Of a stretch of DNA of 64,000 nucleotides, positions 8,797-16,860 are shown one piece after another. Under the pieces are notes generated by a model that saw nothing but the letters and a program-made list of their open reading frames with translations, was not told the origin of the DNA and made no database searches. How positions within the stretch are numbered: the stretch's first letter is position 1; each line of letters starts with the position of its first letter. The stretch is from assembly GCF_021646545.1 (NCBI RefSeq), contig NZ_JAKIRP010000007.1, positions 1-64,000 on the forward strand, written 5' to 3'. A program made the position numbers and the translations under genes. This DNA comes from Chitinophaga filiformis. Lineage in GTDB: Bacteria > Bacteroidota > Bacteroidia > Chitinophagales > Chitinophagaceae.

Positions 8797-9036
8797 ATGC
8801 ACATTAGAAAAATTTCAGTTCCTGACGGGAATAGACATTATAATTTGGTTGAGGTAGGTGAATATGAACATTCCGATCCTGTACAAAAAATGCGAGAAGT
8901 CTATGTAAATGCTCTTATTGGTTTTGAGAGGGATTTATTGTCTCTAAAGGCCGAGCTTCTTCCTAGACCGGATGGCGTCAGAAATCCTAATGTAATTATA
9001 GCAAAGGTGCTTAAAAAAAGAGCCTTGAAAGATTGA
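8797..9036 (+). CDS. Small hypothetical protein
   Basis: 79 residues, no signal peptide, no TM helix. N-terminal beta-like segment (I-R-K-I-S-V-P-D-G ... Y-N-L-V-E-V) followed by a helix with regular Leu/Ala spacing, and a basic tail. No family recognised. The main support is the good promoter box just upstream and the plausible composition. It is the only rightward gene between 4.5 and 15 kb. Confidence 0.45.
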   Translation: MHIRKISVPDGNRHYNLVEVGEYEHSDPVQKMREVYVNALIGFERDLLSLKAELLPRPDGVRNPNVIIAKVLKKRALKD

Positions 9037-9090
9037 GAACAGCAATATAAAAGAATAATGGAAGTTTGAATTACCCAACGGCCGTTCGTT

Positions 9091-9681
9091 TTATCTTCTC
9101 CTGACAGGTTGATCAATTAAGAAATAGAAATCTGGATTTAAGCTATTTACAAGGTTTTGTATTGTGTCAACCTTTGCAATTATATTTTCTTTTGACATGG
9201 TGTCAATGCCGTATTTTAAACCTGTTATCATCTGTCCGGCTCTTATAAATTGTGGTTGGATGGTGCTCTCAAGTAATTCTCTCTTATTTGTATTAGGATA
9301 ATATTCTTCAAGTCCTAAATAATAGTTCATAATATTAGAACTCCACTTTTCTGTAGCATCAATGTATTTCTGATAAGCTTGTCTTTGTTCGTCCGATGGA
9401 GCATTAAGCCTAACCCTTTCAGTATAAGATCTCATCCAAAACATTCTGTTCCAAGCATTTTCAAGGAGGATATTTGAAAATCGACCTCTGTTTGTTGCTA
9501 CATTTACATCATAATATTTTCGCAGTCCGAATGTCCTTAAAATGCTGTCACCTGATTGGATTACCTGTGCAGTAGTAATAATTATAATTCCCAGTGAAAT
9601 CATGGAGGCTGTCAACTTATTGTTTTGAAAAAATCTTATAATAATGTCAACCCTTGTTTCTTTCGTGGGTTTGTCTACCAT
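9091..9681 (-). CDS. Hypothetical protein with one N-terminal TM helix
   Basis: 196 residues. A basic N-terminus precedes a TM helix at about 24-42 (S-M-I-S-L-G-I-I-I-I-T-T-A-Q), then a helical soluble domain with many Arg/Tyr/Trp residues and a C-terminal R-R-R. The domain is probably periplasmic, anchored in the inner membrane. No family recognised. Convergent with the small gene 8797-9036. Confidence 0.65.
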   Translation of the reverse strand: MVDKPTKETRVDIIIRFFQNNKLTASMISLGIIIITTAQVIQSGDSILRTFGLRKYYDVNVATNRGRFSNILLENAWNRMFWMRSYTERVRLNAPSDEQRQAYQKYIDATEKWSSNIMNYYLGLEEYYPNTNKRELLESTIQPQFIRAGQMITGLKYGIDTMSKENIIAKVDTIQNLVNSLNPDFYFLIDQPVRRR

Positions 9682-9811
9682 AATGTTTAAAGTTTTAGGC
9701 AGTTAGCTAAGTGCTGTAGCGTGATAATAGCTTACTGAAGCCTACAACCAGCTCCGGTTGCAGGCTTTAAAGTTTTGATCGAAATCATTTTGGTTCCTGG
9801 GGCAAGAGATA

Positions 9812-10930
9812 TTATTCAATTTCATTATTTAGCCAATTGATAAAGCTTTCTGGATTTTTGGCTATAGACTCTTCAATAAATTTGTTAAGAAAGTACTCAC
9901 TATTGTTTAACCAGTCGCAAATAAAACCATCTATTTTAACATTGCTAGGGATCCTTTCCGCTAATAATACTTTACAGTCATATTGTCTATATAATGAAGA
10001 CAACGCATATAACTTATCTTCATTCATCATAATATATATAAAGTGGCATTTGTCAGGAAGTTTAATATTTATTGACCTCATTAAAGTATCAATCTTGTCC
10101 CCCCCTTGCAATTCTTCTACGAATTTATTTTCTCCACCATTTGCGATCCAATCCCTAATTGGATCGAATTGCTCGTGCAATACAAAGTCACAGCCATTTA
10201 ACTCCGCTAAAAAATTGAAACAAATTTTTGCTATAATCCGCAAAAAGTCATCAGTGATTTTAACTCGACTATTTACAATGACTTTGTTTGATTGAGCTAT
10301 AGGTGAAAGTTCTTGCTTCTCTAAATAATCGGCAATTTGCGAGAAATCAAGACTGTTAAATTCTAATGATTTTTCAGGATGTTTAAAGAAAAATGCCTCA
10401 TACCGGTCCTCTACTTTTGGACCATAAGCAAAAAAAACTGTCGATATCGGTAATCTATTATCTTCGATCGTTTTAACGTTTAGATTGTTCTTTTCACGAC
10501 AGGCCTTAGCTAGACAAATAATTTCATTTTTATAATTACTTTTTTCATCTTTTTGAATATCAATTTGAACAGCTTTTGACTCAAAATCAAATGTAAATGA
10601 GGTCATCAACATTGGTCTATTCTGCTTCATGTACCCAACTGATAAGTCTTGTGCATTGTCCATATTGTTCACTAAATGAACACGCCCTTTGGGTTGATTT
10701 TCGACTGTCAAACTCCCGCGTTTTCCCGGTCCATACAGCTGTCGCAAGACGGAAACTATTGAATCTCTCAGAAATCTGTTTTCTAAACTTGAGATGTGTT
10801 TGTTAAATTCAGAGCTTACTATTTTTTTTCCAAGTTTCATTTTTCCACCTAAGCCTGCAGGAATGACATGCTCTCGTGATCCATACTTTAAGTCTTTTCT
10901 CTTACAAAAATAAATACACATTAATTTCAA
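9812..10930 (-). CDS. HNH endonuclease-like protein
   Basis: 372 residues. The N-terminus has C5-x3-C9 and then G-S-R-E-H21-V-I-P-A-G-L-G-G-K, the (S/R)-x-E-H-(V/I)-(I/F)-P start of an HNH-type betabetaalpha-metal fold. The usual later C-x2-C-N is replaced by S-S-E-F-N-K-H-I-S-S, so the second zinc-binding pair is not canonical. The remaining 320 residues are unrecognised. HNH proteins of this layout occur in phage-defence and mobile contexts, which fits the neighbourhood. DNA cleavage is inferred and the altered metal site makes it less sure. Confidence 0.6.
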   Translation of the reverse strand: MKLMCIYFCKRKDLKYGSREHVIPAGLGGKMKLGKKIVSSEFNKHISSLENRFLRDSIVSVLRQLYGPGKRGSLTVENQPKGRVHLVNNMDNAQDLSVGYMKQNRPMLMTSFTFDFESKAVQIDIQKDEKSNYKNEIICLAKACREKNNLNVKTIEDNRLPISTVFFAYGPKVEDRYEAFFFKHPEKSLEFNSLDFSQIADYLEKQELSPIAQSNKVIVNSRVKITDDFLRIIAKICFNFLAELNGCDFVLHEQFDPIRDWIANGGENKFVEELQGGDKIDTLMRSINIKLPDKCHFIYIMMNEDKLYALSSLYRQYDCKVLLAERIPSNVKIDGFICDWLNNSEYFLNKFIEESIAKNPESFINWLNNEIE

Positions 10931-11063
10931 TTGTTTTAGTGGACAACATAAATAGCTCTAAAAGATAACAAAAAATGCAACAGTTTGTTTTCGAAGAATA
11001 TAGGAGCCGTTCGGGTAGTTCCATCTGCGCTATAATTAAATGGCTTGTCATATCTATTTACAC

Positions 11064-11891
11064 TTAGTCGTTTTTGAATTTGTAGCCAAGCCCAAATGAA
11101 AACCACTGTCGTCCTTGATAAAACCAGTCATTCTGTTTGTCAAGCATAGCATCAAAACCGGTAAATACTCCGAAGTTCACTTTCTGCATTGTTAAAAGGA
11201 TTCCTCCTTGATAATAAGTAACTGCATATGAGTCTGACTTTTCCGTCAGTGTGCCATCCCCATTCTCTCTGAAATACTTGGCCGTGCCTATCCCAAAACC
11301 AAACGGCACAATAGATACAAAGTTTTGTTTGAAGGGATTATCCCCTAATTTAAGTCGAATGCCGAAATTATAGCTCACAGTAAATTCTCCTCCCAAAGTC
11401 CACCCTTCGGTACCCTTACCCGGTCTCAGTTTGATCGGTTGAACAAGTGGAACTCCGACAATTTTAAAAGACAACAGTGTCTTAGCCAACGGTTTGAAAC
11501 CGTCTTTTTTTACTGCAAAATAGTAGTTATATGCGTTGTTTGTATCCGACTTCAATTGGTCTTCATTGGCATGCCTTACAACCCTTATCATTTTTGAAGT
11601 ATCATCCGCAGAACGTTCTGTTAATATTTTTACTTTCGGCAATACTCTGATAATTACATACCCATTTTCATCGTCATTAATTATTTTATAGTCTAAATGC
11701 TTGAGATCCGATACTTTTATAACGACCGAGTCATTATATATACCGCTCAAATCCTTATGGATTAAACGTTCCGCAGTAATATCCACTCTTGTTCTGTAAA
11801 CATTTGGGTTAAGAACGACTGCCCTGAATGTTTGTCCAATTACATGTAATGTAAAAAAAGTGATCATGAAAGTAAGAATTAATCGCTTCAT
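11064..11891 (-). CDS. Secreted beta-rich (outer membrane-like) protein, unknown function
   Basis: 275 residues with a signal peptide of about 19 residues ending V-I-G-Q. The first 130 residues are beta-strand rich with alternating polar and hydrophobic residues; the C-terminal half has repeated aromatic/Gly strands and ends G-L-G-Y-K-F-K-N-D, like the closing strand of a small outer-membrane beta-barrel. Likely in the outer membrane or periplasm. No named family recognised. Confidence 0.65.
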   Translation of the reverse strand: MKRLILTFMITFFTLHVIGQTFRAVVLNPNVYRTRVDITAERLIHKDLSGIYNDSVVIKVSDLKHLDYKIINDDENGYVIIRVLPKVKILTERSADDTSKMIRVVRHANEDQLKSDTNNAYNYYFAVKKDGFKPLAKTLLSFKIVGVPLVQPIKLRPGKGTEGWTLGGEFTVSYNFGIRLKLGDNPFKQNFVSIVPFGFGIGTAKYFRENGDGTLTEKSDSYAVTYYQGGILLTMQKVNFGVFTGFDAMLDKQNDWFYQGRQWFSFGLGYKFKND

Positions 11892-12470
11892 GGCCGATGC
11901 TTTTAATGTTAGAATCTACAATACAAAAAGTGGAGCGCTGACAATATTGCAAGGATATACAGACCCGCCTGCTGCATGTTATAAGAAAATGCGAATCGGG
12001 TTTGACATTTATTAAATGACATATGCCAAAGCGACGATATCTTTGTACTTCCATGTTGTCCAGTACGATACCATCAAGCGTCATTTATTAAAGCTATTTC
12101 TATAAATAACGTTACTAGTGACCAATAATAATCAACCGTCCAATTGCTTTATCCTCTATCTTATGTCATCCTTTGCAGTTTACCGTCTTATTAGAATCAA
12201 AGATGCCCAAATTAAGATTAGGAGACAATACCAACTAGTTTGTATTTTCGCGCGAGCAGCTCCCCTTTACGCTATTGCGACGAGAGCCCCTGAGAGATCT
12301 CTAATAGGCAGTTATGACTAATGCAAGTTGGCGTCTGCGAATCGCCATATCAACGGCAAAGGAATTCTTTATCTCCGAAAGTTTTCGAACTCTCAAATAT
12401 GTCTCAAAAAAAAGCGGCGATATCTCTCAACACCGCCACCTGTCGGTTTCCCCATTTTCCCATAGTTGTA
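11892..12470. other. Long intergenic region, no credible gene
   Basis: 579 bp. Several short ORFs exist on both strands (for example 11809-12084 minus and 12118-12321 plus), but they have unlikely composition and overlap each other or the secreted protein gene. No tRNA, repeat array or clear hairpin was found. Confidence 0.4.
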
Positions 12471-12809
12471 CTACACCTGTTGTTTGGACATCTCTCCAGT
12501 AACCTGCAGATAATTGCCCGAAGCACCATTTTTCTGAAGATCCTTTATGTTCTCCGCCTGATCCATCAACACCACATAAACGATCTCAAGTATCTTCTCC
12601 CTTTCAGCATTACTTATCCGCACCTCACCTTTATTCCCAGTCCTTATCTTCCTATAAAAAGTCGGAATACTCCATTGGCATTCCCGACAAATCAGATCCC
12701 GTATCACTAAAGGTATACTGACAACTTTCGGATAAAGAAGGCTCACAATATTAAGGCCCATGTCATCTACTTTAGACGTATCTTCTTTCAATAAAGCGTA
12801 TTTACTCAT
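12471..12809 (-). CDS. Hypothetical protein
   Basis: 112 residues, soluble. The centre (I-R-D-L-I-C-R-E-C-Q-W-S-I-P-T-F-Y-R-K-I-R) looks like a small helix-turn-helix-type or phage-like domain, but I cannot assign a family. Its ATG overlaps the stop of the upstream gene by 4 bp, so the two are translationally coupled. Confidence 0.6.
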   Translation of the reverse strand: MSKYALLKEDTSKVDDMGLNIVSLLYPKVVSIPLVIRDLICRECQWSIPTFYRKIRTGNKGEVRISNAEREKILEIVYVVLMDQAENIKDLQKNGASGNYLQVTGEMSKQQV

Positions 12810-13294
12810 GATTTTGCTATTTTGGTTTTCATTGTATTTTTCCTATCGTAGAAATTAATTTGCTTTTCAAGCTTATCATAATGATCCAGGCGACATATGT
12901 CAAGATCTACATCAAGAGCTGTCCCGATTATCAGGTAAAATTCATACTTACCTGCAGGGAACAACAGAAATTCGGGAGCGAGGTAACCTGAAATATGAAC
13001 AAATTTGTTCGCTGCTACGTTATACTCTCTATCTCTGATTTTAAAAGAAATATCATCTATCGCCCGAACTATTGCACTCTGCCCCTCCGAAAACTTATAA
13101 TATACCCATGTTGGCTGCTTAAGATCAAAGCAAACGCGATCAATAGCATAATAGCCGTCCAAATGGTCTACGTATATGTTTCCAAAATCCCCGTAAAACA
13201 TGGCCTGACCTTCTCTAGGCTCATAGTTACTAAAAACGTGATCTTCACAATTTTCACGTTCGAAAAAGTCGTTTCTGATTGGATACAATCTCAT
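12806..13294 (-). CDS. Hypothetical protein
   Basis: 162 residues, no signal peptide or TM helix. Composed mainly of short strands with many Tyr/Phe/Asp residues. First gene of a two-gene operon with 12471-12809 (ATGA overlap). No family recognised. The two genes lie in an accessory region of orphan genes, so recent acquisition is possible. Confidence 0.62.
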   Translation of the reverse strand: MRLYPIRNDFFERENCEDHVFSNYEPREGQAMFYGDFGNIYVDHLDGYYAIDRVCFDLKQPTWVYYKFSEGQSAIVRAIDDISFKIRDREYNVAANKFVHISGYLAPEFLLFPAGKYEFYLIIGTALDVDLDICRLDHYDKLEKQINFYDRKNTMKTKIAKS

Positions 13295-13651
13295 TTATAT
13301 CAAGTTTTAATTTTAATAGCATAGCTCACAGACACAGAAGTGCCTGCATGGTTAACATACATTTCCCTTTGTTAATGATGGTGAGTAATAGCGTAACGAA
13401 TTAACACCTGAAAGGTAGAAGAAACAATCCGAACATCAATGAAATACTTGTTAATCAAAGTTTTATACTTTGATATCAAAGATTTGAACTTAGAATTCAA
13501 ATACTGATTCAAAAGACAATGCGCCAGTACTAATATCAACTTATCTGGTGCTCGTATTAAACTTCGATTGTTCCAAACGAGCGATGACAAATAGGATATT
13601 AGTCAGGCGCATTGCAGCATAGTCCTATAAAAATTCAACGTAATCTACTGA
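13295..13651. other. Intergenic region rich in TTTGA/TCAAA motifs, no credible gene
   Basis: 357 bp. Bases 13455-13515 contain several short inverted TCAAA/TTTGA words (e.g. CAAAGTTTTATACTTTG), giving weak hairpin potential. A 72-codon TTG-start ORF on the minus strand looks spurious. Confidence 0.35.
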
Positions 13652-14290
13652 TCATAAAACGAGACCGCCAGTATAGACACTATTACTATACTGTCCATTA
13701 GTCTCTCCTCTAAACGCCATATAAGTCTCTATTCTTTGCTGTCTCAAAGCCTCGGGCAACTCCAACACTTCCTGACCAGTTCTTCTCTTCGCTCCGCATA
13801 AATTATAAACAGCCTGTTTCAGCGTCGGCGCATATGCCAGCAGCATCACATGATCTGTACTACTCGGGTAATCAGTTGCTGGTACCCAGTTGAATATCAG
13901 CGTATCCCCTTCTAAGGATACAGAAGCGCCAAGCCCCTCTATATCGATCGATCCTTGTGCAACACGAAGTTTACTATAATCTATTTCAAAGTTGGGATAA
14001 CTGCCGGCAATAGCATGCGTCAGCTGATAAGCCACAGCCGCATTATAAGCTCTAACCGACCGGTCCATAGCCGTTTCGCTAAACCCGAGTTTCACAAACT
14101 CAGTGAACCGGCTTAACAGCTGATTGACGATCCGCATCTTTTCCATGCAGGCCAGCTGCTTCTCACTTGACGGCTTTAGCCTTTTCGTCCTTCGTGAACG
14201 GATAATATACTGGCCGTCCTGCTCATAGCCTTCCACATTGCCAATGGCCCCGGAAAAGCCGTTTAACAGCCCTTTTTTAAGTCGTGCCAT
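13652..14290 (-). CDS. DUF6266 family protein
   Basis: 212 residues. The start M-A-R-L-K-K-G-L-L-N-G-F-S-G-A-I-G-N and the following R-S-R-R-T-K-R-L-K-P-S are the hallmark of DUF6266, a family found mainly in Bacteroidota and of unknown function. A central N-A-A-V-A-Y and a beta-rich C-terminal half with a W-V-P-A-T-D core follow. A divergent paralogue lies just upstream (14452-15093), so this is a tandem pair. No signal peptide or TM helix. Confidence 0.82.
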   Translation of the reverse strand: MARLKKGLLNGFSGAIGNVEGYEQDGQYIIRSRRTKRLKPSSEKQLACMEKMRIVNQLLSRFTEFVKLGFSETAMDRSVRAYNAAVAYQLTHAIAGSYPNFEIDYSKLRVAQGSIDIEGLGASVSLEGDTLIFNWVPATDYPSSTDHVMLLAYAPTLKQAVYNLCGAKRRTGQEVLELPEALRQQRIETYMAFRGETNGQYSNSVYTGGLVL

Positions 14291-14320
14291 AGTATTAGGA
14301 TTTAATGTCGTGATAGTGAT

Positions 14321-14358
14321 GTCCTCTCCCCTATCGGAGCTTCCGGAGGGAAGAGGAC
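14321..14358. other. Hairpin between the DUF6266 genes
   Basis: GTCCTCTCCC (14321-14330) can pair with GGGAAGAGGAC (14348-14358) with one bulged base. There is no T run on either strand, so it is not a typical terminator; it may be a processing or attenuation structure between the two genes. Confidence 0.35.
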
Positions 14359-14451
14359 TAGATCATGTCTCCCTTCGTTTCTTACCCGGAGCTAACAACC
14401 CTGCTAAACCTCACAGGCTCGTTTTTCCCCGAAGGAAGAAAGTCTAAGAAA

Positions 14452-15093
14452 CTATTGAATTGCCACGTCACCCAAATACCTGGAGTCTGAATTTACCTTT
14501 CCGTCAAAGCTGACAAAAAGCACCCATGCATGAACGGTATCTGTTGACCATTGTGCCGGGACTGTCATGTTGTAAGTCTGGCTGGATCTGGTAGCAACAC
14601 CTACGGCTTGCACATGTGATTGTTTTGCAGGATTGTAAAGCAAGATGGTCAGCAGGTCTGTACCGTTAGTGCTATCGGCAACTGCATTATTCACCCAGGT
14701 GAGGTCTACTCTGGCAGCTGCGGTAGTAGCCATCGTAAATTCCGGCGCGGCCAACAGTCTTCCCTTACCGATCACTATCTGTGGATAGTTGATTGCCAGC
14801 GCGGGGTATACACCGGTGATAGCTTTTTCCATATTGACCTTAAACGCGGCATTGTAGGGCGTAAGTCCCTTTTGATACGTCTGAAAACCAACATTTATCA
14901 GGTCGCGAAGAGGATTCAGAAACTCGGTCATGAGGGTGAACGCGGTGCGTTGCTTCATCTGGCCTTCCGTTGCCGGCTTACTGCTTTTCACTGAGCGGCT
15001 GCGCATTACAGAGATGCCTTTCCAGGTTGCGCCTACTACGGTGCCTACCAGGCCGGAGAATGGGCCTAAGATGCCTTTGAGATACTTTCCCAT
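14452..15093 (-). CDS. DUF6266 family protein
   Basis: 213 residues, beginning M-G-K-Y-L-K-G-I-L-G-P-F-S-G-L-V-G-T and then M-R-S-R-S-V-K-S-S-K-P-A-T, aligned in place with its downstream neighbour; P-Y-N-A-A-F matches the neighbour's A-Y-N-A-A-V. The family is of unknown function and common in Chitinophaga-like genomes. Upstream of this start (15274-15328) is a tandem array of 11-bp repeats that may regulate it. Confidence 0.84.
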   Translation of the reverse strand: MGKYLKGILGPFSGLVGTVVGATWKGISVMRSRSVKSSKPATEGQMKQRTAFTLMTEFLNPLRDLINVGFQTYQKGLTPYNAAFKVNMEKAITGVYPALAINYPQIVIGKGRLLAAPEFTMATTAAARVDLTWVNNAVADSTNGTDLLTILLYNPAKQSHVQAVGVATRSSQTYNMTVPAQWSTDTVHAWVLFVSFDGKVNSDSRYLGDVAIQ

Positions 15094-15273
15094 AAAATAA
15101 GGGTTTTAATGTTAGGTGATTGAATTCGGATTTAAATTGTAAGCGAGAGCGTGGGTTAACGCTATTTCTGTGTTGATAGTGATCTTTACTTGATTGAGGC
15201 TGTAAGGTATTAAAAGTGAGTAATGGGACGCTCCGTGGCCTTTGGAGCTTTAATCATAGGTTAAATCAGAGCT

Positions 15274-15328
15274 TGTTCGTATGCTGTTCGTATGTTGTTC
15301 GTATATTGATCGCATGTTAATCGTTCGC
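15274..15328. repeat. Five 11-bp tandem iterons (TGTTCGTATGn)
   Basis: Units start at 15274, 15285, 15296, 15307 and 15318: TGTTCGTATG-C, TGTTCGTATG-T, TGTTCGTATA-T, TGATCGCATG-T, TAATCGTTCG-C. The first three are nearly identical and the last two are decayed. Period 11 is about one helical turn, so bound protein would sit on one face. GATCG/CGATC words continue to about 15350. It lies 180 bp upstream of the leftward DUF6266 gene and 265 bp before the rightward gene at 15592. Confidence 0.8.
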
Positions 15329-15591
15329 GACCGATCAAAGGGCGATCAAGCTATTATCAATATCCGTTCTGGTTATCTTCCATTCCGATATAAAGGTAAG
15401 GTGATGAGTTGAATATAAGTTGTAACATGGAAACATATTCCGGATCTCCTAAATTGGGATTGTTATCTCTAGATTTGCCCGGATAGATGCAAAAAAACAA
15501 CGACTCCTCGAGGAACCTCCCCATTAATGCGGCCCTTCCACAGCCGTCTACCTTAATTTCGGGTATTGTTCACCTGGTAATACCATAAGTT

Positions 15592-15864
15592 ATGAAAAAA
15601 CCGCAGATCATCCTGTGCATGCTAATTTTCGTAAGCATCGCCGCATTGTCACCCTTAGTTTATGGCTCGTTAAAATCTTCCAGCCGCCAAGCTCGTTGTA
15701 ACATATACCTGAGGGCCATAGAAACAGAAAACCTCTGCACAGTGGAAGCACCGCACCTTGCCCTTACTCCTCCGAGGCCAGGCGAAGCGCCGTTAATGAC
15801 CATCTACGCAACTGCCATCAGCGGCCCCTGCCAGACGTATCATGAAGTCTATTCGTGTTATTAA
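15592..15864 (+). CDS. Small secreted protein, unknown function
   Basis: 90 residues with a signal peptide of about 25 residues (basic start, hydrophobic core, A-L-S-P-L-V-Y-G-S). The mature part has Cys residues that could form disulfides (C-N-I-Y-L, E-N-L-C-T, G-P-C-Q-T, Y-S-C-Y at the C-terminus). No family recognised. It is followed by a strong bidirectional terminator. Confidence 0.6.
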   Translation: MKKPQIILCMLIFVSIAALSPLVYGSLKSSSRQARCNIYLRAIETENLCTVEAPHLALTPPRPGEAPLMTIYATAISGPCQTYHEVYSCY

Positions 15865-15910
15865 GTGCTTTCGACGTAGAGGTATCAGGTCTTTCCAGTG
15901 CATGTAAAGG

Positions 15911-15944
15911 AAACCGGGTGGTCAATAGGTCCACCACCCGGTTT
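15911..15944. terminator. Bidirectional Rho-independent terminator
   Basis: AAACCGGGTGGT (15911-15922) pairs perfectly over 12 bp with ACCACCCGGTTT (15933-15944), loop of 10 nt. It lies between two convergent genes and can serve both. Confidence 0.85.
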
Positions 15945-15949
15945 GCTGA

Positions 15950-16387
15950 TTAATCTTTTCTAAGGTGGTTAATAAATTCTTCGAAACTGTCTGCAATTTT
16001 TCGAACAGGCCCGTCTGCCACCATGCCAATAACATCATAATAGACGCAGCCATTATCGCTTTCGCCAGTAGAAACGTAGAACGGCCTTCCACCCGGATCT
16101 GTTGCAAATGGTATCAGATCATTCCGGCCGGCACCTTCTTCTTCATCCCTTACTACAGGTAATATCATCTCGATTGAGGCGTTCCTGTTTTCCAGCAACG
16201 GTAAAAAGCCATCTACTGTATATTGAGTAAGATACTTGCTCTCTTCAACTCTCGTCCCGCCATATGTTAACAAAAAGGCTTTCAGATAATCAGGAAAAAT
16301 AACATGGTATTTCTTTTCGAACTCCGATATTTCATCCGTTGATGTACCAACGCCGTCAAATTTAAATTTAATAGTAAGCTCTTTCAC
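15950..16387 (-). CDS. SMI1/KNR4 (SUKH) family protein
   Basis: 145 residues starting at a GTG. A compact SUKH domain is visible end to end: E-I-S-E-F-E-K-K-Y-H-V-I-F-P-D-Y-L-K-A-F-L near 19-40, L-P-L-L near 63, D-L-I-P-F-A-T-D-P-G-G at about 91-101, the V-Y-Y-D strand, and F-E-E-F-I-N-H-L at the C-terminus. SUKH proteins include immunity proteins against secreted or contact-dependent nuclease toxins. No toxin gene lies nearby, so it is an orphan. Cytoplasmic. Confidence 0.88.
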   Translation of the reverse strand: MKELTIKFKFDGVGTSTDEISEFEKKYHVIFPDYLKAFLLTYGGTRVEESKYLTQYTVDGFLPLLENRNASIEMILPVVRDEEEGAGRNDLIPFATDPGGRPFYVSTGESDNGCVYYDVIGMVADGPVRKIADSFEEFINHLRKD

Positions 16388-16860
16388 TGCTAAAGTATTT
16401 ATAGATACAGATGTCGATAAAGTACAATTTTTTCGTCGATTTAGTGCAAAACATAAAAAACGGCGATCGGTATTTTTAAATCTTCAACGCCATCTTTCTG
16501 GCAAATGCAACATTTTATACCATAATTCAAAACATATGCACCCCCTGTTTCCGAATGGAGGGGTATAACTTTGGTGCATTGTTGTACATAAATAATTCCT
16601 TCGTTATGAGAACACTAATGTGATCAGAAAAGTTACACCCTTTAAGTAACTGAACAATGAATCTATGGATGAGTGAACACCATCCTTTCCTGAACAGGGC
16701 CTCATAGCTCCTGCAGTTGTTTTTCCCGGAGAATTCGATAATGTATAGAACATGATTAAAACTTCATGCATGTCGCTATTGGTACAATACCATGTAAAGG
16801 GCAGCTCCCTGTAGCAAGCACGACATTGAAAACGGAATAAAAAATCAAACGATATAAAAT
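16388..16860. other. Intergenic region containing a promoter for the GH97-GH74 pair
   Basis: 473 bp, no credible ORF. A perfect -7 box lies at 16566-16573 (listed separately). If it is used, the transcript has a 5' leader of about 280 nt, long enough for regulation, but I do not recognise a riboswitch. Confidence 0.45.
16545..16573 (+). promoter_or_regulatory. Putative promoter upstream of the GH97 gene
   Basis: A -7 box TAACTTTG (16566-16573) matches the Bacteroidota consensus exactly. TTTC at about 16545-16548 is in reasonable position for the -33 element. Confidence 0.5.

Noticed and set aside
11809..12084. 91-codon ORF overlapping the secreted protein gene
   Set aside because: It overlaps the signal-peptide region of a well-supported gene in another frame and has odd composition.
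12118..12710. Three rightward ORFs in 12.1-12.7 kb
   Set aside because: They overlap one another or run antisense to the coupled gene pair 12471-13294 and have unlikely composition.
13372..13590. 72-codon ORF on the minus strand
   Set aside because: TTG start, low-complexity K/S/L-rich sequence and no upstream promoter box; likely chance ORF in AT-rich DNA.
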